From IMG/VR virus record IMGVR_UViG_3300025085_000055, positions 1 to 43,139 of that record: a stretch of 43,139 nt of DNA; one strand, given 5' to 3'. Every line of letters starts with the position of its first letter. The first letter of the stretch is position 1. The notes under the pieces are model-generated. The model was given only the letters and a program-made list of their open reading frames with translations. It was not told the DNA's origin and ran no database searches. Positions 32,326 through 41,192 of this stretch are shown piece by piece. This DNA is from a virus. The translations under genes were made by a program, and so were the position numbers.

Positions 32326-32428
32326 CTTAATTCATGTAAACATCAAAGTAAACATTTACCAGTACATGATATTTGATAGCAGTATGTGAGCATTACAAAA
32401 TCAATCCAGTTCGTTTAATATTTATCAT

Positions 32429-32908
32429 ATGAGCAATACAAAAAAACCAAGTCTAAGTGTAGTTAAAAAAGAACTAGAACTAACCATCAAGCAACGCCAG
32501 TTTGTGGATGAAATTATCAAGGGCAAGTTGGGTAGTTATAAAGAAGCATATGCAAAGGTCTATGATGTTACTTTAACCAAGCAAGGGAAGATACCTAAAT
32601 GGGTAGAGGTGGAAGCAAGCAAGCTTGTAGCGAACCCTAAGATTGCACAAAGCATACATAAGGCTATTGAACGTAAAGAGCAGTCAGCAGTTGCTAGTAG
32701 CCTTAGAACAAGAAACTATGTCATAGACCAGTTATATAGAGAGTCCAAGGAATCAGACTCAGATTCAGCTAGGATTAGAGCCTTGGAACTACTAGGCAAG
32801 TCAGTTAGTTTGTTTAGTGATGTAGTAGAGACCAAGGAAGCAAGGACAAGTGATGAAGTTGAGAGAGATATTGAAGAGCGTATCGAAGCATTACTAAGCA
32901 ACCAATAG
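32429..32908 (+). CDS. terS: Terminase small subunit
   Basis: A 159-residue protein. The segment LTIKQRQFVDEIIKGKLGSYKEAYAKVY (split, residues 18-45) is the helix-turn-helix start typical of small terminase subunits, which recognise packaging DNA. The middle and C-terminal parts are helical (IRALELLGKSVSLFSDVVE) and should form the oligomerisation region. It begins the plus-strand packaging and head operon and is separated from the large subunit by a 527-base gap with repeated sites. No Shine-Dalgarno sequence is obvious before the ATG. Confidence 0.85.
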   Translation: MSNTKKPSLSVVKKELELTIKQRQFVDEIIKGKLGSYKEAYAKVYDVTLTKQGKIPKWVEVEASKLVANPKIAQSIHKAIERKEQSAVASSLRTRNYVIDQLYRESKESDSDSARIRALELLGKSVSLFSDVVETKEARTSDEVERDIEERIEALLSNQ

Positions 32909-33071
32909 ACAACCAACAACCAACTATCTAATAGGTCAACACATAGGCTGTGTGTGTGCTGTATGTGGTGCGATATGTCCATGCACTATATATAGGGGTA
33001 GACACAAGATGTTGTGTTACCAGATGATCGTTGAACCACTACATATTGTGTTTGGATTCCGCCACTATTAA

Positions 33072-33248
33072 TAGACCCCCTCCCCCCTTTTGTGTGTGCG
33101 GGACTCCTACTATCTTATATACATAGTGATATGCACAGGATATTACTCATTTTCATAGACCCCCCCTATATATTGCATTTTGATAGCGTTTTGTATAGAT
33201 ATCATATATAATTTGTTCCAGGAAAGACCCAAGGGACCCTAGACCCCC
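33072..33248 (+). repeat. Three TAGACCCCC iterons, 84-base period
   Basis: TAGACCCCC starts at 33072, 33156 and 33240; both intervals are exactly 84 bases, equal to eight turns of B-DNA at 10.5 bp per turn. The copies would face the same side of the helix, as expected for an oligomeric DNA-binding protein such as the small terminase subunit. Confidence 0.75.
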
Positions 33249-33324
33249 AATATTATTTTGTAAAAATGGTTGTTTTTCCTGTGAAGATGTGCAATTATGT
33301 TAAAATCTAGCGTGATTTACATCT

Positions 33325-33426
33325 AGTAGGTACCTACTTGTAGAGTATTTACTTATTAAGTGCCACTTAGTGGTAGGAACTTAGTAAGTTTTTATTTTTA
33401 GGAAGTACATACTTACTATCTAGTAT
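33325..33426 (+). promoter_or_regulatory. Palindromes before large terminase
   Basis: AGTAGGTACCTACT (33325-33338, perfect), ACTTATTAAGT (33351-33361), CCACTTAGTGG (33363-33373), ACTTAGTAAGT (33379-33389) and AAGTACATACTT (33403-33414). AAGTACATACTTACT matches AAGTAGATACTTACT at 23303 in 14 of 15 bases, and TATCTAGTAT (33417-33426) also occurs at 23332. These suggest shared regulation with the primase-helicase gene. Confidence 0.6.
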
Positions 33427-33435
33427 AGGAGATGT

Positions 33436-34932
33436 ATGAGTAACCAAATATTAAGCCAAGTACAAAACCTTTCTTTGGATGAGAAGAGAGAGTTTCTAAG
33501 TTTATTAGATGAATTAGAAGAAGCTAAAGCCAGAGAGAAGTGTTCTACAGATTATATGGCGTTTGTTAAAGAAGTTTGGAGTGCTTTTATCCATGGTCCC
33601 CACCATCAAGTTATGGCGGATGCCTTTGAAAGGGTAGCCAATGGTGATTTAAAGCGTCTCATCATCAATATGCCACCTAGACATACCAAATCCGAGTTTG
33701 CGTCTTACCTATTACCTGCATGGTTTCTGGGAAGCAGACCTGAAAAGAAGATAATACAGACAGCACATACCGCAGAATTAGCGGTAGGTTTTGGTAGGAA
33801 GGTTAGAAACCTTGTAGGAAGTAAAGATTATAAGAAAATATTCCCGAATGTTAGTTTGCAGTCGGATTCCAAAGCTGCGGGTCGTTGGAACACGAACAAA
33901 GGCGGTGAATATTTTGCTATCGGTGTAGGTGGTGCAGTTACTGGTAAAGGTGCTGACTTACTTATCATTGATGACCCGCACTCTGAACAAGAAGGTGCAA
34001 GTTCAGACATAAATGTTTTTAATCGTACCTATGAATGGTATACATCTGGTCCAAGACAGCGTTTACAGCCTAATGGTGCAATCGTTGTAGTGATGACAAG
34101 ATGGCATAATAAAGATTTAACTGGTCAAGTTGTGGATGCTAGTGTCAAACGTGGCGGAGCCGACCAATGGGAAGTTATAGAACTGCCTGCAATCTTACCT
34201 TCTGGTAAGCCTTTGTGGGATGCTTTCTGGAAGTTAGAAGAGTTGGAAGCTTTGAAGGCTGAATTGCCTAGTTCAAAGTGGATGGCTCAGTATCAACAAG
34301 ACCCTACTTCTGAAGAGGGTGCTTTAGTTAAAAGAGAATGGTGGCAAGTATGGGATGGAAGAAATCCTCCTGACTGTGAGTTCATTATTCAATCATGGGA
34401 CACAGCCTTTTTAAAAACCCAAAGAGCTGACTTTTCAGCTTGTACTACATGGGGAGTTTTCTACAAAGAAAATGATGATGGTTTTGTGGCACCCAATCTT
34501 ATACTCTTAGATGCCTATAAGGAGCGTCTAGAGTTCCCAGATTTAAAGAAAATGGCTTTTGAGAAGTATAACGCCTATAAACCAGATGCGTTCATTGTAG
34601 AGGCTAAAGCAGCAGGCTTGCCTTTAATCTTTGAACTTAGACAAACAGGCATACCAGTACAGGAATATACACCGAGTCGTGGTAATGATAAAATATCTAG
34701 GGTAAATGCTGTATCTGATTTGTTTGCTTCAGGCGTTGTTTGGGCACCAGAAACAAGATGGGCAGAAGAAGTTGTAGAAGAGTTTGCTGGTTTCCCTAAC
34801 ATGGAACATGACGATTTAGTTGATAGCAGTACGCAAGCTCTGTTAAGATTTAGACAAGGCGGTTTTGTTCCTCTAGATTCTGATGAAGAAGATGAGCCAA
34901 TAGAACACAATCGTAAAGCAGATTATTACTAG
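33436..34932 (+). CDS. terL: Terminase large subunit
   Basis: A 498-residue packaging motor. The ATPase half has a Walker A variant PPRHTKSE (residues 80-87) and Walker B DLLIIDDPHSE (174-184). The nuclease half has the RNase H-like acidic residues Asp322 (SWDTAF), Glu389 (FIVEAKAAG) and Asp459/Asp460/Asp463 (HDDLVDS). It cuts concatemers and drives DNA into the capsid through the portal. The start is an ATG with GGAGA upstream, within a field of palindromes. A portal gene follows after nine bases. Confidence 0.93.
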   Translation: MSNQILSQVQNLSLDEKREFLSLLDELEEAKAREKCSTDYMAFVKEVWSAFIHGPHHQVMADAFERVANGDLKRLIINMPPRHTKSEFASYLLPAWFLGSRPEKKIIQTAHTAELAVGFGRKVRNLVGSKDYKKIFPNVSLQSDSKAAGRWNTNKGGEYFAIGVGGAVTGKGADLLIIDDPHSEQEGASSDINVFNRTYEWYTSGPRQRLQPNGAIVVVMTRWHNKDLTGQVVDASVKRGGADQWEVIELPAILPSGKPLWDAFWKLEELEALKAELPSSKWMAQYQQDPTSEEGALVKREWWQVWDGRNPPDCEFIIQSWDTAFLKTQRADFSACTTWGVFYKENDDGFVAPNLILLDAYKERLEFPDLKKMAFEKYNAYKPDAFIVEAKAAGLPLIFELRQTGIPVQEYTPSRGNDKISRVNAVSDLFASGVVWAPETRWAEEVVEEFAGFPNMEHDDLVDSSTQALLRFRQGGFVPLDSDEEDEPIEHNRKADYY

Positions 34933-34941
34933 GAGATTACA

Positions 34942-37422
34942 TTGGCTATAGATAAACAATACGAACCTGCTACGCCAATAGATGGCTTAGTAGAGATGGA
35001 GCCAGAAGAAGGCTTAGATATTGAAATACAAAATGCATTAACAACAGAAACCGATGATGGTGGAATGATTGTTGACTTTGACCCTAGTGCAAACGAAATG
35101 CAAGCAGAAAGTTTTGATTCAAACCTTGTAGAGTATTTAGATGATGATGAACTTAATTCTATAGGTAATGAATTATTAAATGCTTTTAATTCAGATAGAG
35201 ATTCAAGAGCTGATTGGGAAGAAACTTATACTAAAGGTTTAGACCAGTTAGGATTAAAGATTGAAGATAGAACAACACCTTGGGCAGGAGCTTGTGGTGT
35301 ATTCCATCCAATGCTTAGTGAAGCAGTTATTAAATTTCAATCGCAGGCAATATCAGAAATATTTCCAGCAGCAGGTCCAGTAAGAACAAAGATAGTAGGA
35401 CCAATAGATTCAACAAAAGAAAAACAAAGTCAAAGAGTTCAAGATTATCTTAACTACTTGCTTACATATGAAATGACTGAATATCGTACTGAAACAGAAA
35501 AAATGCTGTTTTCATTACCATTAGCAGGTTCAGCATTTAGAAAGATTTACTTTGACCCAACACTAAACAGACCTAGTGGTATCTTTGTACCAGCAGAAGA
35601 TGTTGTAGTTAATTATGGTGCAAGTGATTTAGAAACTTGTGAAAGAGCTACTCATGTAATGAAGAAGTCTACTAATGACATCAGAAAGATGCAGGTTAGT
35701 GGATTCTACAGAGATATAGAATTACCAGATGCAACACCAACATCATCAGATATTACTAAGAAATATAATGAGATGACTGGTGAATCAGAGAGTTATAGCT
35801 ACGATACACGACATACTATATTAGAAATGCAAGTAGACTTAGACCTTAAAGGGTTTGAAGATAAAGATGAAAATGGTGAAGATACAGGTATCGCATTACC
35901 TTATGTAGTAACAATAGATAATCCTTCAGGCATTATTCTTAGTATCAGAAGAAACTATTACGAAGATGACAAGGCTAAGTTAAGAAGGATGCATTTTGTT
36001 CATTATCAATATTTACCAGGATTAGGCTTTTATGGCTTTGGTTTGATACATATGATTGGTGGATTAGCTAAATCAGCTACATCTATACTAAGGCAATTAG
36101 TAGATGCAGGTACTTTAAGCAATCTGCCAGGTGGTTTAAAAGCTAGAGGTTTGCGTATTAAAGGCGATGATAGTCCTATAATGCCAGGTGAGTTTAGAGA
36201 TGTAGATGTACCAGGTGGTGCTATTAGAGACAATATTACATTCTTACCTTATAAAGAACCTTCACCTACATTATTTTCTTTACTACAAAACATAGTAGAA
36301 GAAGGCAAGAAGTTTGCAAGCATAGCTGAAATGAAAACATCTGACATGAATAGTCAGGCACCTGTTGGAACAACTCTAGCATTACTAGAAAGAAACATGA
36401 AAGTAATGAGTGCTGTTCAAGCAAGACTTCATGCTGCAATGAAAAGAGAGTTTGAAATACTTGTAAATGTAATTAAGGACTTCACAGAGCCTAATTATCC
36501 TTACGAAGTAGAAGAAGGTCAGCAGATTAAAGTACAAGACTTTGACAATAGAGTAGATGTACTTCCAGTATCTGACCCAAATGCAGCAACTATGGCTCAA
36601 AGAATTATGCAATATCAAGCTGCAATGCAATTAGCACAACAAGCACCTCAGTTATATGACTTAGCACAGTTACATAGACAAATGCTTGAAGTATTAGGCA
36701 TTAAAGATGTAGATACTATTGTACCTCCACAAGAAGATGTGCCAGCAGTTGACCCAGTTACAGCAGTACAAAATATTATTACTGGTAAGCCAGTACAAGC
36801 ATATGAGTTCCAAGACCATGAAGCTCATATACAAACACTTGCTTCTGCACAGCAAGACCCAAATATACAAGCAAAAGTACAACAGAGTCCAAATGCTCAA
36901 GTTATACAAAGTGCTGGTTCAGATTATATTATGCAACATCTTGCATTACAGTTTAGAGACCAAGTTGAAAGAGAAATGGGTATAGAGTTACCTCCAGTAG
37001 GAGAACCTCTACCAGCAGATGTAGAAAAACGTATTTCTACATTGGTTGCTGAAGCAGCTAAACGAGTAGCTTCTACTAATGCTGCACAAGCAGAGCAAGC
37101 TAGAATACAAGAACAAGCACAAGACCCAATCATACTAGCTAAACAAAAAGAACTAGAGATTAAAGAAAAACAAGTAGCTAATAAACAACAGATAGATGAA
37201 TCTAAAATAATGATTGATGCTGCTAGACTAAAAACTAACAAAGAATTAGAAGAAGCTAGAATAAAAGCACAACAAGAAGCTACTGGTCTAAATGTAGGAC
37301 AGCGTATTGCTAGCGATTTGCTAAGTAAAGAAGCAGATAAAGAAAAACAATCTACACAAGATTATAAATTAGGACTTGACATTGCTAAAGATTTAGTCAA
37401 AGATATCAATCTGAATGAGTAA
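34942..37422 (+). CDS. Portal protein
   Basis: An 826-residue protein forming the ring through which DNA enters and leaves the head. It starts at a TTG (34942) with AGGAG eight bases before. Recognisable portal features include TPWAGACGVFHPMLSEAVIK near residue 112, the long helical clip/stem region with MNSQAPVGTTLALLERNMKV near residue 473, and a Gln/Ala/Glu-rich helical C terminus (barrel). The length is above the usual 400-600 residues because of this extended C-terminal region. Its stop overlaps the next ATG. Confidence 0.87.
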   Translation: MAIDKQYEPATPIDGLVEMEPEEGLDIEIQNALTTETDDGGMIVDFDPSANEMQAESFDSNLVEYLDDDELNSIGNELLNAFNSDRDSRADWEETYTKGLDQLGLKIEDRTTPWAGACGVFHPMLSEAVIKFQSQAISEIFPAAGPVRTKIVGPIDSTKEKQSQRVQDYLNYLLTYEMTEYRTETEKMLFSLPLAGSAFRKIYFDPTLNRPSGIFVPAEDVVVNYGASDLETCERATHVMKKSTNDIRKMQVSGFYRDIELPDATPTSSDITKKYNEMTGESESYSYDTRHTILEMQVDLDLKGFEDKDENGEDTGIALPYVVTIDNPSGIILSIRRNYYEDDKAKLRRMHFVHYQYLPGLGFYGFGLIHMIGGLAKSATSILRQLVDAGTLSNLPGGLKARGLRIKGDDSPIMPGEFRDVDVPGGAIRDNITFLPYKEPSPTLFSLLQNIVEEGKKFASIAEMKTSDMNSQAPVGTTLALLERNMKVMSAVQARLHAAMKREFEILVNVIKDFTEPNYPYEVEEGQQIKVQDFDNRVDVLPVSDPNAATMAQRIMQYQAAMQLAQQAPQLYDLAQLHRQMLEVLGIKDVDTIVPPQEDVPAVDPVTAVQNIITGKPVQAYEFQDHEAHIQTLASAQQDPNIQAKVQQSPNAQVIQSAGSDYIMQHLALQFRDQVEREMGIELPPVGEPLPADVEKRISTLVAEAAKRVASTNAAQAEQARIQEQAQDPIILAKQKELEIKEKQVANKQQIDESKIMIDAARLKTNKELEEARIKAQQEATGLNVGQRIASDLLSKEADKEKQSTQDYKLGLDIAKDLVKDINLNE

Positions 37423-37618
37423 TGATATCAATGAGCAATCACTTTCTAGATTTTTAACTAAAAAGTTAAGAACTATAATGAATGAATGTTCTGACCATAT
37501 CTCAACAGGAAGTTGTAAAGACTTCGCTGAATATAAGAAAATGACAGGAATAATCGAGGGTTTAGCCCTTGCAGAGCGTGAAGTTCTTGATTGGAAAGAA
37601 CAACACCTTAAAGAATAG
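37415..37618 (+). CDS. Small protein between portal and GroES-like gene
   Basis: A 67-residue, helical protein overlapping the portal stop by eight bases. It contains HISTGSCKDFAEYKKMTGII (residues 28-47) followed by EGLALAEREVLDWKE, a pattern seen in small genes next to portals in marine phages. Probably an assembly factor; not known in detail. Confidence 0.7.
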   Translation: MSNDINEQSLSRFLTKKLRTIMNECSDHISTGSCKDFAEYKKMTGIIEGLALAEREVLDWKEQHLKE

Positions 37619-37649
37619 GAACTCGACACCTAAAAGTCGTGCAAAATAT

Positions 37650-38051
37650 ATGACTGAAAAAAAAGTAAATATACCAAAACCAGATAGTGTTAAAAAGCCA
37701 GAGGTTAGTGACGAAGTTAAAAGTCAGTTACCTCAACCTAAAGGCTGGAAAATACTTGTTGCAATGCCACAAGCTCAAGAAAAGACAGATGGCGGAATCA
37801 TTAAAGCTACACAAACAGTTGTTGATGAAGAAACTTCAAATATATGTGGTTTCGTTCTAAAACTAGGAACTGAAGCTTATGGTGATGAAAAAAGGTTCCC
37901 AACAGGACCTTGGTGCAAAGAAGGTGATTGGGTAATATTTAGAGCTTATTCAGGCACTCGCATGAAAATGTATGGTAAAGAGTTTCGTTTAATTAACGAT
38001 GATACTGTGGAAGCAGTAGTCGATGACCCAACAGGAGTAGTAAGAGCATGA
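37650..38051 (+). CDS. GroES-like co-chaperonin
   Basis: A 133-residue Cpn10-type protein. The ATG at 37650 (MTEKKVNIPKPDSV) is chosen from an N-terminal extension. GWKILVAMPQAQEKTDGGII (residues 32-51) is the first strand and mobile-loop region, followed by GFVLKLG and GDWVIFRAYSGTRMKMYGKE, typical of the GroES barrel. Phage versions (for example T4 gp31) replace host GroES so that GroEL can fold the capsid protein. It lies before the scaffold and capsid genes. No Shine-Dalgarno is evident, so the start is less certain than the gene. Confidence 0.87.
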   Translation: MTEKKVNIPKPDSVKKPEVSDEVKSQLPQPKGWKILVAMPQAQEKTDGGIIKATQTVVDEETSNICGFVLKLGTEAYGDEKRFPTGPWCKEGDWVIFRAYSGTRMKMYGKEFRLINDDTVEAVVDDPTGVVRA

Positions 38052-39079
38052 GTGAGAGCATTGAACAAGTAATTGATACAAACGCACAACCAGTTTCAGA
38101 ACAATCTTCAGAAGATAAATTCTTTGGTGTAGCAAGTGAAATAAATACAGCACCAGTAAGTGAAGTAGAAGTTGAAGTTATTGATGAAAGACCTCCTGAA
38201 GATATAAGACCAGCAAAAGTAGAAACAAATGAAGCACCTGTTGATGATGAAACAGTTGATAAAGAAATTGCAGACTACAGTAAAAGAGCTGGCGACAGAA
38301 TAAGCAAAATTAAATATGAATACCATGAAGAGCGTAGAGCTAAAGAACAGGCTCTGAGAGAGTCTCAGGAAGCTACAAAGGTATTAAAGAATTTAATGTC
38401 AGAGAATGAAAGACTACAAAGTGTAGTTACTCAAGGCGGAGATGTTTTAAACCAACAAGCACTTAATAATGCACAATGGGCAAAATATAACGCACAACAA
38501 AAATTTAAAAAAGCATATGAAGAAGGTGATGCTGATGTAATGGCTGGTGCTCAAGCAGAATTAGCACAAGCAACTTTAGCTGAACAACAAGCTGGCACTT
38601 ATGCACAACAGATGCAACAACAAATAGCATCACAATATGCAGAGCCAGCACAAGAACAACCTCAGATTCAAAAACAATCTGACCCAGACATGGATAATTG
38701 GTCAAACAAAAATCCTTGGTTTATGAGTACAGTACCAGAACACCAAGAAATGACCTCTTATGCTTTAACTATTGATAAGAGACTTCGTAATCAAGGTATA
38801 TTACCTGAAAAAGATTCTCAACAATATTATGCAGAAGTAGATAAACATATGCATAATGAATATCCAAATTTTTTCGGTGTCCAAAATGTAGCTTCTAGTG
38901 AAACAGAAGTAGTTGAAGATACCCCAAAACGACAGGTAATGAATCCTGTTGCACCCGCCACGAGGAATAGCGGTAAACCACCTCGCAAAATTCATCTGAC
39001 TCAGAGCCAAGTCGCCCTCGCAAAGCGTCTTAATATAACTCCAGAGCAGTATGCAAACCAACTATTAAAGGAGTCTTAA
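38048..39079 (+). CDS. Capsid scaffolding protein
   Basis: A 343-residue acidic, helical, Gln/Glu/Ala-rich protein that overlaps the GroES-like gene by ATGA. A long coiled coil (about residues 80-210) is followed by a linker and a C-terminal basic/helical segment (KIHLTQSQVALAKRLNITPE, residues 315-334) of the kind that binds capsid subunits. Position between portal and capsid genes is typical. No protease gene is seen next to it. Confidence 0.78.
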   Translation: MSESIEQVIDTNAQPVSEQSSEDKFFGVASEINTAPVSEVEVEVIDERPPEDIRPAKVETNEAPVDDETVDKEIADYSKRAGDRISKIKYEYHEERRAKEQALRESQEATKVLKNLMSENERLQSVVTQGGDVLNQQALNNAQWAKYNAQQKFKKAYEEGDADVMAGAQAELAQATLAEQQAGTYAQQMQQQIASQYAEPAQEQPQIQKQSDPDMDNWSNKNPWFMSTVPEHQEMTSYALTIDKRLRNQGILPEKDSQQYYAEVDKHMHNEYPNFFGVQNVASSETEVVEDTPKRQVMNPVAPATRNSGKPPRKIHLTQSQVALAKRLNITPEQYANQLLKES

Positions 39080-39080
39080 T

Positions 39081-39590
39081 ATGTCTGATAAAGATAATAA
39101 AGAACTTAATACTGCTAGCGAAGAGCAAGCACAAGAGCGTACCCCTAGGGAAATAGAAAGCCGAGAGGCTAGCCAGCGTATACAAAGCTGGGAAAACCCA
39201 TCGAACTTACCTAATCCGACACCTCAAAAAGGATGGATATTTAGGTATATTAGAACAAGCCTTTTAGGTCAATCTGATAATCCTAATGTGTCTAGAAAAT
39301 TTAGAGAAGGATGGCAACCCTGTAGATTAGAGGACCATCCAGAACTACAAATTCATATGATGGACCATAATTCAGAGTGGTCAGTTAAAGGTAATGTTGA
39401 AATTGGTGGGCAACTGTTATGTAAGATGCCAGAAGAAAAAGCGAAAGCTAGAGATGAATACTTTAATAAGTTAGCAGAATCTCAACTGGAATCGGTAGAT
39501 AACACATATTTTAAAGACCAAGATTCTAGAATGGCTACCAAACAAGTTTTTGAAAGAAAATCACGAACAACATTTGGTAAAGATTCATAG
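39081..39590 (+). CDS. Hypothetical head-gene-cluster protein
   Basis: A 169-residue hydrophilic protein (MSDKDNKELNTASEEQAQER...). A central segment, GWIFRYIRTSLLGQSDNPNV (residues 51-70), then KFREGWQPCRLEDHPEL, is recognisable from other marine phage head clusters, without known function. It lies between scaffold and the next head gene, so an assembly or capsid role is likely. Confidence 0.7.
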   Translation: MSDKDNKELNTASEEQAQERTPREIESREASQRIQSWENPSNLPNPTPQKGWIFRYIRTSLLGQSDNPNVSRKFREGWQPCRLEDHPELQIHMMDHNSEWSVKGNVEIGGQLLCKMPEEKAKARDEYFNKLAESQLESVDNTYFKDQDSRMATKQVFERKSRTTFGKDS

Positions 39591-39626
39591 TTTCTTATTT
39601 TATAATTATTTAATAAGGAGACAATT

Positions 39627-40214
39627 ATGTCATCAAGTGCAACTCCTATGGGAGCAAGACCTTGCGGAACTGTTGTTGGAAGCCCTTATCAAGGTAAAGT
39701 TACACATTACAAAATTAAAAATGCATATGGTACATCCATATTCTTTGGTGATTTCGTAAAGTGGGGTGACGATAACCCTAATACCACTATCCAAAAAGAT
39801 ACTGGTACTGCAACTTTAACACCTATTGGTGTTTTCCTTGGATGTGCTTACACTGACCCTTCTACAGGGCAATTCACACCAAATCAATATTTCCCAGCAT
39901 CAACTGCTGCGGATGATATTGTTGCGTATGTTGCTACTGACCCTTTCGTATTAATGCAAATGCAATCAGACGAATCTCTTGGACAAGACGACCTTGGCAA
40001 GAACTGTGCTGTTGTGCAAACTGCAGGAAGTACAGCAATAGGTACAAGTAAAAACGCAGTCGATGGTAGTACAGCAAATACCACCAACACACTACCACTT
40101 AAAGTCGTTGACTTTGTAGATGGACCAGATAGTGAAGTTGGTGATAGTTATACTGATGTACTAGTAATGTTTAATGTTGGACACCAGTTGTTAAATACAA
40201 CAGGTATAGGTTAA
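39627..40214 (+). CDS. Putative head decoration/minor capsid protein
   Basis: A 195-residue Thr/Gly/Ala-rich protein with AAGGAG before the ATG at 39627. Beta-rich sequence (TPIGVFLGCAYTDPSTGQFT) and location directly before the major capsid gene suggest a decoration or minor capsid protein. A frame from 39550 overlapping it is not preferred. Family is not certain. Confidence 0.7.
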   Translation: MSSSATPMGARPCGTVVGSPYQGKVTHYKIKNAYGTSIFFGDFVKWGDDNPNTTIQKDTGTATLTPIGVFLGCAYTDPSTGQFTPNQYFPASTAADDIVAYVATDPFVLMQMQSDESLGQDDLGKNCAVVQTAGSTAIGTSKNAVDGSTANTTNTLPLKVVDFVDGPDSEVGDSYTDVLVMFNVGHQLLNTTGIG

Positions 40215-40224
40215 GGAGTAAATT

Positions 40225-41139
40225 ATGGCAGCTATTTCAAGAGCTAACGAGTTAAAACAACTCTTACCTGGTCTTAACGCATTATTCGGTGAAGAATATA
40301 ATCGTTATGAAAACGAGCACGAAGAAATCTATGTAACTGAAAATTCTGAAAGAAGTTTCGAAGAAGAATTGAAGTTATCTGGTTTTGGAGCAGCTCCAGT
40401 CAAAGATGAAGGTTCAGCTATCAATTATGATACTGCACAAGAATCTTTTGTCGCTAGATATACGCATGAAACTATTGGTTTAGGATTCAGCATTACAGAA
40501 GAAGCTATGGAGGATAACCTCTATGTATCTGTATCAGCTAGATATACTAAAGCATTAGCTCGTGCAATGTCATATACAAAACAAGTTAAAGCAGCTTATC
40601 CATTAAACAATGGATTCTCAACTGCCTTTTCTTCAGGTGATGGTGTTGCTTTATTCAGCACAGCTCACCCACTTGTAAATGGTGGCACCAATAGTAATAG
40701 ACCATCAACAGGAGCAGATTTAAATGAAACATCTTTAGAAGATGCAATCATCCAAATCGGCAAATGGACTGATGAAAGAGGTCTAAAAATTGCAGCAAAA
40801 GCTAGGAAGCTTATTATTCCTTCTGACTTGCAGTTTGTAGCAACTAGATTGTTACAAAGTGACTACAGAGTAGGAACTGCTGACAATGACATAAATGCAG
40901 TGAAAACTAATGGAGTGATTCCAGAAGGTTATTCAGTTAATCATTATTTAACTGATACTAATGCTTTCTTTATCACTACTGATGTTCCAGATGGAATGAA
41001 GCATTTTGTTAGAGCTCCTATGACTACTACTATGGATGGAGACTTCGATACTGGTAATGTTAGATATAAAGCGAGAGAAAGATATTCTTTCGGTGTATCT
41101 GACCCACTAGGTATCTTTGGTTCGCCAGGTAGTTCGTAA
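40225..41139 (+). CDS. Major capsid protein (Mu gpT/HK97-fold type)
   Basis: A 304-residue capsid protein with AAGGAG before the ATG. Start of the fold: LPGLNALFGEEYNRYENEHE (residues 14-33). Later ARYTHETIGLGFSITEEAME and LFSTAHPLVNGGTNSNRPST are typical of Mu-like major head subunits, which adopt the HK97 fold. A strong terminator follows eight bases after the stop, as expected for a highly expressed gene. The GroES-like protein probably helps it fold. Confidence 0.88.
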   Translation: MAAISRANELKQLLPGLNALFGEEYNRYENEHEEIYVTENSERSFEEELKLSGFGAAPVKDEGSAINYDTAQESFVARYTHETIGLGFSITEEAMEDNLYVSVSARYTKALARAMSYTKQVKAAYPLNNGFSTAFSSGDGVALFSTAHPLVNGGTNSNRPSTGADLNETSLEDAIIQIGKWTDERGLKIAAKARKLIIPSDLQFVATRLLQSDYRVGTADNDINAVKTNGVIPEGYSVNHYLTDTNAFFITTDVPDGMKHFVRAPMTTTMDGDFDTGNVRYKARERYSFGVSDPLGIFGSPGSS

Positions 41140-41146
41140 GAACTGT

Positions 41147-41175
41147 AAAGGGGAGCATACGCTCCCCTTTTTTTT
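41147..41175 (+). terminator. Rho-independent terminator after major capsid gene
   Basis: A 10-bp stem AAAGGGGAGC/GCTCCCCTTT with loop ATAC and a run of eight U residues, directly after the capsid stop codon. Confidence 0.93.
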
Positions 41176-41192
41176 GTGTTATATTATTAAAT

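Larger units (their letters stand above)
17911..32363. repeat. Recurrent AATATTTACCAGT / ACTGGTAAATATT elements
   Basis: Ten 13-14 base elements occur only between genes of the minus-strand regions: 17911-17924, 18333-18346, 26222-26234, 26477-26490, 26554-26567, 27578-27590, 28356-28368, 29785-29805 (palindromic version), 30899-30911 and 32351-32363. The core is ACCAGT or its complement ACTGGT joined to AATATTTA. Three of them are the tops of long hairpins; several directly follow stop codons. They could be RNA hairpin tops, operators or promoter parts. Confidence 0.65.
32909..33435. other. Non-coding gap between terminase genes, candidate packaging/control region
   Basis: No convincing gene is seen. 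It contains three TAGACCCCC copies at an exact 84-base interval, C-rich tracts in otherwise AT-rich DNA, a nearby AAAGACCC/GGGACCC cluster (33224-33239), and a series of palindromes over the last 110 bases before the large terminase start (33325-33338, 33351-33361, 33363-33373, 33379-33389, 33403-33414). A pac or cos site and regulation of the late operon are both plausible. Confidence 0.5.

Noticed and set aside
32909-33435. tRNA or small gene in the terminase gap
   Set aside because: No cloverleaf and no frame with a start signal was found; repeated C-rich sites and palindromes explain the sequence better.
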